A stretch of 64,000 bases of DNA from Zopfochytrium polystomum. Its lineage: Eukaryota > Chytridiomycota > Chytridiomycetes > Chytridiales > Chytridiaceae. The number at the start of each line of letters is the position of its first letter. Position 1 is the first letter of the stretch. Positions 45,477 to 53,731 of the stretch are shown one piece after another. A program made the translations under genes and the position numbers. Location of the stretch: contig JAIVFJ010000041.1 in NCBI GenBank assembly GCA_025765615.1, positions 310,001 through 374,000 of the forward strand. Reading direction: 5' to 3'. Below the pieces are notes generated by a model that did not search any database, was not told the origin of the DNA, and saw nothing but the letters and a program-made list of their open reading frames with translations.

Positions 45477-45743
45477 TTACAAATGTTTGACCCTTGATTT
45501 CTCTGATTCCACTTCAATGAGCATGTCCACCCTCCCCTCGCGAAGAGAGATTTCGTCTTACCGCAACGCCTGACGGTGCTTCGGGCGGAATCGTTCCGCC
45601 CGTACTGGCAGTGTTGCTTAGTGTCATAACAATGGCCTGACCATTCATTTTTCTGGATTCCAATGACTATGTCCACCCTCTCGCTATCCCCCTAAACGAA
45701 GCGGTCTGTGAGTCCCGAAATCCTGACGAGCGATTTCGTCTTA

Positions 45744-45850
45744 CGGCCAGGGTCGAGAGGTGCAGCGCCGGGACGATTTCCGGCGCAGAGTCCAGAGTCC
45801 ACAGAGTCCATTCCCAGCATCGGACCACGTCCAGCTTGCAGTGGCGCGTA
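45744..45850 (-). pseudogene. LRRF relic: internal repeat fragment
   Basis: The minus strand reads HCKLDVVRCWEWTLWTLDSA and ALHLSTLAV, matching the family segment CKLDVVRC...ALR-STL (closest to LRRF-5, HCKLDVVRCSEWTPWT). Flanking sequence is unrelated, so only about 100 bp survive. Confidence 0.75.
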
Positions 45851-46165
45851 GGGGTAAGCGGTGCGTCAGAGAACGGATGGTCGGATCTGTGCCAATCCGT
45901 CCATCCGTGCTGACACGGTGTCTCAGTGGCCCAGTTTAGTGAACCGTCAACCCACCCACCCATCGCCCAGCCCGTTCGCACGGAGACACTTCGGCCAGGC
46001 GCAAGTTCGCTTGACTAATCAATATGCTTGTTGCTGGTGGGTTTTATTTTCCCTAGCTCACTTAATAGCCATGCCAAACGCGAAACCGAAAAAGATGTCA
46101 GAAGAATGAATGCAAAAAAAAGATGAAGTAGCAAGGGACGCATAACGGTACGAGGCAAGGTAGAT
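45851..46165. other. Intergenic, no gene seen
   Basis: Nothing recognised; forms the 3' flank of the CBM-DM9 gene. Confidence 0.5.
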
Positions 46166-47470
46166 TCACATTGCCAACATACGGTACGTGCCGTAGGTTT
46201 GCTCCTTTCCACCGTACGGAACCAAAATGCCATTGATCTTGGGTCCAATCTTGCCAGGGCAGACGCCTTTGCCGGGCATGTCGACGACTCCGACAAAGAG
46301 AGGAGTGCCGTCGGCCTCGTTGCCGCCCTCGACAACACGACAGCCGAGAGATTGCGGGTTGGCGCAGCCCTGGGTGGCAATCATCTTGATTGCGTTCGGG
46401 TTTCCACAGAGGACCTGGTACCCCTTTTGGAGGTTCACCTCCTTGCCGCCCTATTTTCGTGAAGGAGCAAGAAGTAATTAGAAGAAGGACCAAACTGTCC
46501 CGATGCGTGCAACATACAAATGGGATGTTCAGGCCAAACTTCCGTCCGGCTTTGCCGATTTGCACGCCATTCTGGAAGTAGCAGCGGCCGGCGTAGAGAG
46601 GCTCGCCGTCGCTGTCGGTGCCGAGCTGGATAGCGTCGTTCGGAATGTTCTTTCCCTCGCACAGGCACCAGTAGACCGGCCCACCTCGAGTTTGCTGCTG
46701 CTGGGCTGAGACGGCCTGGATCCACTGCTGTTGTTTCTGATCCTCCGAGTGGTTCTCTGAGAATTTGTGCACGGCGTACGCCCCAGCGCCGAGGACCGCA
46801 GCACCAGCAATGATTCCACCGACGAGCTGTGGGGATTGCGCGAAAAGGTTAGATGACTGCAGTGCGTGTTGCGGAACCACGATGTGAAACCCACCATCGC
46901 CGTGTTGGGACCCTTCTGTTCAGCGGGAGCCGCCTGCTGTTGCTGGGAGTCGTAGCCAGATGCGGCGTATGTTTGGGGGGCGTCGTAACCAGGTTGAGGT
47001 GCGCTGTAGCCGGTCTGCGGGGCGCCGTATCCTGTCTGTTGCGCACCGTATCCCGTCTGCGGTTGAGTGTAGCCAGCCATACCGCCATACGACGGAGCAT
47101 TTCCGTCCGAAACGCGGGTCCAGAGGGCCGGGGTTGCCGGAGGCTGCCATCCGACTTGCGACATGTGGGGCTACAATCAACGTCGACGTCAGCAACGCTC
47201 TCCGTCCCAACGAGAAGACGGGCCTCTGGCACAGAAATACCTGGATAACCGTGTAAGTGACACCCTCATATGTCACTCGAGAGCCGGCAGTGTAGTTCGT
47301 TTGGGGTTGCCCTGCGTGGTGAAAGCGGTCATTAAAGCATGAAGTGGGACAATGACGCGAGGAGTGGTGCAAAGATCAAACGCGGTGGCGGAGGCGGACG
47401 CGTCGGACAATCGGGGTGGCTGGGAAGGTTATCAAGCATCGCGAGCGGTGGACTCACATTCGTTAGTCAT
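46166..47470 (-). CDS. CBM5/12-like, membrane-anchored DM9-repeat protein
   Basis: Five exons: 47470-47458, 47311-47241, 47170-46895, 46826-46518, 46450-46166; 317 aa. All introns are GT-AG; exon 1 is only 13 nt and its last T is joined to GG to make Trp (MTNEWQPQ). The N-terminal module (YTAGSRVTYEGVTYTVIQ then HMSQVGWQPPATPALW) has the spacing of a chitin-binding CBM5/12. A Tyr-Gly-Gln repeat linker (PQTGYGA, QQTGYGA, PQTGYSA), a hydrophobic helix (LVGGIIAGAAVLGAGAYAV) and two DM9/DUF3421 repeats (GEPLYAGRCYFQNG...NIPFGGKE and GTPLFVGVVDMPGKG...LVPYGGKE) follow. The second GGKE of each repeat is kept. A glycan-recognition role is inferred from the modules. A TATA box lies at 47613-47620. 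Confidence 0.85.
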
Positions 47471-48339
47471 TGTTGCGTGCGGCTGATTGTGGGTGGGTTG
47501 TTGAGGACAGAGACGGTGGACGACGGGGTGGTGGGGTTGGTGTGGAGGCTGTTGTTGTTGTTGTTGTTGTTGTTGCTGTTCTTGTGGGTGAAGCGGGAGT
47601 TGGGCAGGCTTGTTTTTATACGTCTCTCTCCCAGCGAGCGGGTGGCTGTGTGAAGCCGCCTTGTCACAATGAGCGATGTGATTCCACCAGCCGAACCCGA
47701 ACCACCCACCCACACCCCTCTTTTTGGGCAGTCTGTCGCTTGCCCAATGGCACAAAGACGGTAAGGAAGGGGGTTCGGAGGTTGTCTTCTGTTGCTTTTG
47801 CTTGTGTTGAATGGACGCTTGGCTTTCGCCGAAAAAGGAAGGAAGCCAGACCACGCCACCACGCGAAAAAAAAAAAAAAAAAAAAAAAAGCAGCTTGAGG
47901 TCACGTGCCTGCGCCTGGGCTTTTTTCCTCCCTCTCGGTTTCATTTTTCACGTGTGAATGTTGTTGGCCCTTCAGATCGAGAGCGTGGAGATCCGGTCGT
48001 ACATCGTGGGTCGAGACGCGCGCCCCAAGAAGCCGCAAACTCGTGTATAATACAATCCTTATCAAGAATGAAATCGATGAGGGTATGATTTTTGTGCGAT
48101 TCTCGTAGTACTAAGCATTTCAAATGTTCAACAACCCGTATGTAAGCCGCTAACTTCAACTTATTCCAAATCAACCCATCGATTTTAAGGTCTCCAAACG
48201 CGCACACCACCTCAGACTTTGTCCAATGAGGCCAAAAACGAAAGTTGAAGAAAACCGCAAATCTCGCAAGCGAACGCGGTCGAGCCAAGCAAGTGTAAAG
48301 TAATAAAAGCAGTCGAAATCCAAAAGCATCAAAGCAAAA
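47471..48339. other. Intergenic with poly-A/T and GTT repeats
   Basis: Contains (GTT)n at 47551-47577, a run of about 24 A at 47866-47889, and no supported gene. Confidence 0.5.
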
Positions 48340-48930
48340 TGCACCCGCTCCATTCGCGGCGCCGCGTTCCTGGTTCCGTCGGGTAATCGACGTCGTCCGT
48401 GCTCTAGTAACTCATTCACACGTTCACCCGTCACGAAGTGCACTCCACGTACTGGTACGCACCTATTCGTGCGGCTGCCAAAATACCCAGCGGGGGGAAA
48501 TAGGGAACAGGCGCATCACACTTTCAATCAAGGGCAACATTCACAAAGCAAATAAAACCTGCGAAGTTGTGATCGGCCTCGCATCGTGTTCAGCCAGGTG
48601 CGCTACAATCGCTGCGTTAGAATGATGTGTCGCGGCGGCCAAATGTTGTTCACGGCTGGCACCCACTTAATATTTTCTTTGGAAGTCAGACGGAATGACT
48701 CCACCACAAGCAGACGAATTCAAAGGCAAAACTGTTCGACAACGCTTTCCAACCACATTCAGATTGAGCAGAAGGTGAGGGGTCCCGTCATCAAACCGAT
48801 CCCTCACTTCTGGTAACTGTCGGCGAACGCGTTAATCAGCGTCGACATTTCGCACGCCACGTCGCTCATGCTCGCCACCTGCACGGGCTTCCTGGTCCAG
48901 TCTGGTGCACTCCGCGGTTGCTCAGCCACC
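48340..48930 (-). pseudogene. Rho-like GTPase pseudogene, tandem copy
   Basis: Pieces align in order with the gene at 49180-50074: AEQPRSAPDWTRKPVQVA with a ruined P-loop near 48925-48810; KWVPAVNNIWPPRHIIL (48665-48610), which meets a stop just after; and RIGAYQYVECTS followed by a TGA and a frameshift into TGERVNELLEHG (48475-48390). It cannot encode a GTPase. Confidence 0.75.
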
Positions 48931-49179
48931 CCTGAAACCAAAAGCAAGTTCTCACTTAAAATTCGCCACTGCACTTTTCTTTCGCTGGGTGCAACGATGG
49001 AGTAAGTGTTGCTCACTCCAACAATGAGCTTCTCTTCCCCCGAGATGCGACTACCGATGGATCCAAAGTGCGCGAAAGTATTCAAAGCCCTTATATTGGC
49101 TTCCCCTTCGTCCCAAAAAAGGTCAAGCCAAGCAAGATGAAAGAAAAAACGCAAGCTAAACTTGTAATGAACAAATTCC

Positions 49180-50074
49180 TCAGAGCACGATGCACCTGCT
49201 CCGATAGCGGTGTCGCTTTCGTTCCCGCTCGCGGTCGGCTTGTGTAGCCCCTCGTTCGAGGGTGATGCGCGAAGCCCGCGCGGCGTGCTCCAGTAACTCC
49301 TTCACACCTTCACCTGTTAGTGAACTGCATTCCACGTAGCGGTAAGCTCCAATTCGTGCAGCTGCTTTGATGCCCTGCAGCCGGTGGAAAGGGGTGCGAG
49401 TGCACCATCGTAAGAAGGAAAGAATCCAATCACACACTCCCTTTCCGAAGAAACACTCCCCATTCTCACTCATGGACAAAGTTACAAACGGTCACCTGAA
49501 ACGTTGTGATCGGCGTCATATGGTATTGCGACAGGTACGCCACGGTTTCTGCATCCTCTCTCAAATCTTTCCTGCAGCAAACCAAAATAACGTGTCGCGG
49601 TGGGCAATAGTAGTCAACCTCTGGCATCCACTGTGTTTTTTCGATTGCTGCGAGTGAGTGAATTGACTATTCACCCACGGCAGAGAAAATCTCAACACAA
49701 ACCCTTTCTACAACGTCCTCAAATGACATCGGCGAAATGGTACTGAAGCAGATCAGCACAACGGTGCTGATGGTTAGGACAAGCGGTCGAAGTCGGTCGT
49801 AGGAGTCGTCCGTCCAGAGCTCGAGTGTGTCGGTCTGTCCATCAGTGGTGATGTGAACAGTTGCAGACGAATCATCGATTCTGACGCTCTGGCAAGATAG
49901 CGCAGGTCAGAAATAGCCGTTGATCACGATGATTCGGTCCCCCCAATCGCAACGATCGCTCACATCTGGACAACTGTCGACGAATGCGCGCAGCAGGCTC
50001 CTCTTTCCGGATGCCCCATCGCCCACGATCGCCACCTTCGTGGGCGTCCGTTCCTCGCCGGGTCGTTGCTCCAT
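49180..50074 (-). CDS. Atypical Rho-family GTPase lacking key switch residues
   Basis: Four exons: 50074-49964, 49888-49703, 49630-49496, 49374-49180; 208 aa. Every junction keeps frame and restores Rho-like blocks: KVAIVGDGASGKRSLLRAF, YDRLRPLVLTISTVVLICFS, RWMPEVDYYCPPRHVILV, IGAYRYVECSSLTGEGVKEL and a C-terminal CIVL prenylation box behind a basic patch (RKRHRYRSR). However the P-loop has Arg where Ser/Thr should follow GK, the switch I segment (Y-V-P-T-V-F) is missing, DTAGQE is reduced to TDDS and NKxD/TKxD is replaced by CCRKDL. It may be a pseudo-GTPase held at membranes, or a recently decaying gene without stops. It lies beside its own pseudogene copy. Confidence 0.8.
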
Positions 50075-50659
50075 GCTTCACGGTGGCTCAGCCACGCCTG
50101 AGCGAAAAGGTGCCGGAAAACTTGTGTTCTGTTCTGTTCGAATCACACCAAGTTCAAGAGTCCCCACATTTTTTCCGCAGGGCGCATCCGCTGAAGAAAA
50201 CTTTACTCATTACTCTGAGCATGGCTTCCAACGAGATGGGAGCATCACGGAGATACTTAGTAGTGCATGACGATATAAATTTCGAGGAGTCAATACCAAC
50301 ACATTTTACGAACCCACCACGCCATCCCTATAATACTGACGCAACCATCCCCGTGCAAAAATCTATCGCGTTACAAAGTCTGACAGCGGGCTCGGATTCA
50401 CATTCTCCACATACCTTGACGGTCCACCAACGGCGTCGGGAGCGGCGTGGACGACGTTGCTCGTGACCTGCGCCGCCGGACGGTACGGATCGCTGATTGT
50501 CCTTTGCTCTACCGGGACACTAAACGGGCGCATCGACGCGTATTGGGTCCAGATCTTTCTTTTCCTTTGGAAGCTGCCCCACGTGCACCGCCACGGTCGC
50601 ACCGCAGATGGATGGATTGGTGCGCACCAGCGACTTGCTCTCTTGGACACATGGTTTAA
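50075..50659. other. Intergenic, no gene seen
   Basis: Several overlapping frames (50363-50650 minus, 50457-50702 plus) with no recognisable motif. The duplicated ankyrin fragment begins at about 50660. Confidence 0.45.
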
Positions 50660-50869
50660 AGTGTCGTTGCGCCTGCTGACGACGTCAAACTCGAGGGCGT
50701 AGCTGTTGCGGAAGGACTCTGCCTGAAGCAGCGGGAGGCGATGAAGCTTGGCGAAGCGAAAGCGCTGGTTGGGAGGGAAGAAGGGAGCGATCTCCTCGAC
50801 GGCGTGGGGAGGAAGGCGAAGCTGGTGGCGCGCATTTGGCCTTTTCCGTTGTGACCACGGCTGCGCCCC
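50660..50869 (-). pseudogene. Ankyrin-like gene relic: 5' part
   Basis: Nearly identical, inverted, to 44700-44900: the minus strand reads HQLRLPPHAVEEIAPFFPP and LLQAESFRNSYALEFDVV, but a 10-bp deletion after the start disrupts the frame and homology stops abruptly at 50660. No repeat region follows. Confidence 0.8.
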
Positions 50870-51047
50870 ATCCGCGTCTAGGTCCGCACTACGCTACGCG
50901 ATCACGACTTCGGCTCACCGCCCCTCCACTTTGTCGAATCTACTGGCATCTCCCCAATCTCTCTGCAAACGTCACGGTCCCCCAGCTTCGAAAGTGGCGC
51001 CAAAGTCAGTTCTATTTTCGAATTCGATCGGCCAACAACTCCTCGAT

Positions 51048-52837
51048 ATGGCGTCATTGAATCCCTACATCATGGCGCTGTTGAAGAGACATGTAAGGCT
51101 CGCAGCCGCTTACCCAATAATCCGTGGTCTCATGTTTCTGCCTCCATTCCTCCCGTTTCCCCCGTGCGCATCACGTTCTAGCCTTTCGCCTTCTACGAGG
51201 GAAACACTTCACATCGCGCGCGAATTCAAACTGAGACAGACCGTTTCGTGGAACAAATGCTTTCGGCGCGTCCGTGGTCCGAGCTTCACATCGGCATCGG
51301 ATTCGACAAGACCAAGAAGCTGTGGATTCGCCATGGCATGAACAAGCTGTACAGCTTGGTCAACAAGGACACGGATGAACCCATGCCGGCGGTCGCCTTT
51401 TTCAATGCTATACTGCGGCATCACTCGATCAATGCGATTCCACACCCGATCCCATTGGACGTCCACTTCTCCATCAACGGCGACCAGGCATACCTTGCTG
51501 TGTTCGAAACGTTCAACTCGGCATTTTTCCATACGTCGTCACCGTTTCGCGGTCAATCAGTCGCATTTTTCTGCGACCTCAGTGACCAGAGCCTCTTCAC
51601 TGTCGGAGAGTTTTTGAGCTCTCCATCTTGCCGCATTCAAACCTTGAATATGCAGCGAATTAAGTGGAAATGGGAAGATCCGGTCCTTTTCAAAAGGCAA
51701 CTGGAGTGCTTGTTTCAGGCTCGTTCGGTAGAGGAGCTGCACTTTGAACGAGACTATTTAGCCATTGAAGCGGTAGCTGGGGGATTGGGACGCGTGGTCT
51801 CCTTGTCGCCAAACATCAAGTCTCAGAAATTGCGTATTTGGACGGATTGCCTTCCAGCGTTTATCGCGGGGCTGGCATCGGGCGGACAGAATCAACTGAA
51901 GCATCTGGAACTGACAATTCGATACAGTCGCGACAGAATGGACGGCCAAGTCCTCTTGGAGGAAGAAGTCGTCGCTGACGCCGTCGACGCCCTCCTGCGA
52001 TCGAAGTGTCTGGTCTCTTTGATCATACGGTCATCTGTGGAAAGATTAGAAGAAACTATGGGAGCCCGCGTCCGCCATGCGCTTGGATATTTATCTTCCT
52101 CGCCACTGCAGTCTCTTACTTTGCCATGGTCTCCTTCCGACAGCTCGGTCCAACGCATCGTTCAAGTCCTCAGCCGTGGCGCCAACCTCCGCGAACTCGT
52201 TCTTCGCGGCCCCTTCAGCGCCAGCAGCGTTGCAGCGTTGTTCGCGGCCTCGCGCCACTGCAAGCTGGATGTGGTCCGATGCTCGGAATGGACGCCCTGG
52301 ACAGTGGACTGTGAAGCTGAAATCGCTTCTGCGCTGCGCCTTTCGACCGTGACCATCATGGACATGCGCAGCCCCTACAGCCGACGAATCCCTCCGGAAT
52401 CCGCTATCGACGCCGCGGCCGTCAACCCTTGGCTATGCGACGGGCTCCTCCCCACCGAGCAGCTCGAAGACCGGCGCAGGCGGCGTTGGGCCGAAGCCGG
52501 AATCGGCAGGTTGTACGTGTCTGTGGCGGCGGAGAAGAACCGTGTCGCCAAGATGCTCCTGCGTTGCGCGCTAATGCTACTGTTTGCAACGCGCAGTTAC
52601 CCACCCACTGGCGTCGTTGCTGCGGCGGCCGCCGCGCAGGTCGATCGCCATCCGCTGCCGCGCCTCCTCCGATTCCCGCGCCAGTCCCTCGTCGCCGCAA
52701 ACTTTCTCGCCCTCGTCCCGTACTTCGTCTCCGGCTTTGGCGTCGGGCTCGTCATGGTCCTCGCCGCCCCCCGCGCGAATTACGGACACCGCCGTCCAGG
52801 CCGCCGGCGCGTGTCTGGTGGTTTACCCCGTCACTAA
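51048..52837 (+). CDS. LRRF-5: LRR-like family protein with replaced C-terminus
   Basis: Exon 1 51048-51092 (15 codons, GTAAGG donor), exon 2 51182-52837; 566 aa, no internal stop. The N-terminus (FAFYEG, ETDRFVEQM, PMPAVAFFNAILRHHSI) and leucine-rich body (SVEELHFERD, LKHLELTIRY, SPLQSLTLPWSPSDSSV, GANLRELVLRG, CKLDVVRC) follow LRRF-4. At about 52665 the family sequence stops after DRHPLPRLL and continues as RFPRQSLVAANFLALVPY, which belongs to the membrane-protein gene at 30 kb; the tail then runs out of frame to a stop at 52837. GWFLPRDI and GDRRSIGRLL are therefore lost. The upstream DNA is shared with the 44-kb relic. Confidence 0.78.
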
Positions 52838-53040
52838 TATTGCCGCGTCCGTCACGCTGTTGTGGACGGGTAAGTCACCGGCCGAGATGGGTGCCGGGTT
52901 GAGGGCGCTTGTCGCGGGTCGCGGGTCGTTGGGAGTTGTTTTGGTCGATCAGGTGGTGGTGCACGCCGCCCCCGCCTAGCGCCGTGTTGTTGGCGTTGAT
53001 GCGGGGCTATGTGGGCTGCCGGCCTGTTTTCGTAGTGCAG
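52665..53040 (+). pseudogene. Fragment of the five-helix membrane-protein gene
   Basis: Matches the 3' two thirds of the gene at 30.0-30.7 kb. NFLALVPYFVS is in one frame, then ITDTAVQAAGACLVVYP, NIAASVTLLWTGKSPAEMG and the Pro-rich end in another, ending near GCCGGCCTGTTTTCGTAG as in the source gene. An internal deletion breaks the frame. A run of 29 T (53051-53079) follows; the parent gene also has a T run after its stop. Confidence 0.82.
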
Positions 53041-53048
53041 TGGGAAAT

Positions 53049-53079
<31 letters not shown>

Positions 53080-53731
53080 GTGCATGTGTTTGATTGTGAG
53101 TGGTTTCCTGGGTTGCCTCTGATTTTTTTTTTTTTGCTCTTTTTTTCCACATTCGAGTTGAACTGTTGTGCGATGCGCATTCTTTGAAACAAAGGTGTGA
53201 TCTTCTCGCCTCAGCTGTTGCTTTTTCAAAACGAAATCTTTGTTACTCTTTTTTCCGTTGAAGGTCCCCGCACGCAGCAGCCATTTTTTTGCCCCATGTG
53301 CGCCTGACAACGTCTGAAAAACCAGAGAACCTGCCGGGGTGGCAATCGGAAGGAGGACGAGAGAAACAGAGAGCGTCTTGTGGGCGCTCCCCCTTTTTCT
53401 CGTTCGCTTCCGCTCCCAGCAGTAGAAGGGCTCTGCGTACAGGTGCAGGCGAACCTTCCTCTCGGTTCAGACTACATTCAGGGGGAGCACGGGGTGGTGG
53501 GTGGGGTGGGGTTGGTGGTAAAATAAGGTCAATTTCGAAAGGTGGGAGAGCGATAATTGGGGGAAGGGAAAGTCGGGAAGGTGGCGGTTACTTGGTGGCG
53601 AGTTTGGCAACAAGAAAGCATAGAAAGGCTACCAGAAAAACAAAGCAAATCCACATCGCTAAAAGAAGAAAAGTAGAGTATGAAGGCGTCACACGAGCTA
53701 AGTGTTTTGAGAGTTTTTTGCTTTTGGCCTA
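53041..53731. other. Intergenic with T-rich tracts
   Basis: T29 at 53051-53079 and T12 near 53123; no gene recognised. Confidence 0.5.
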
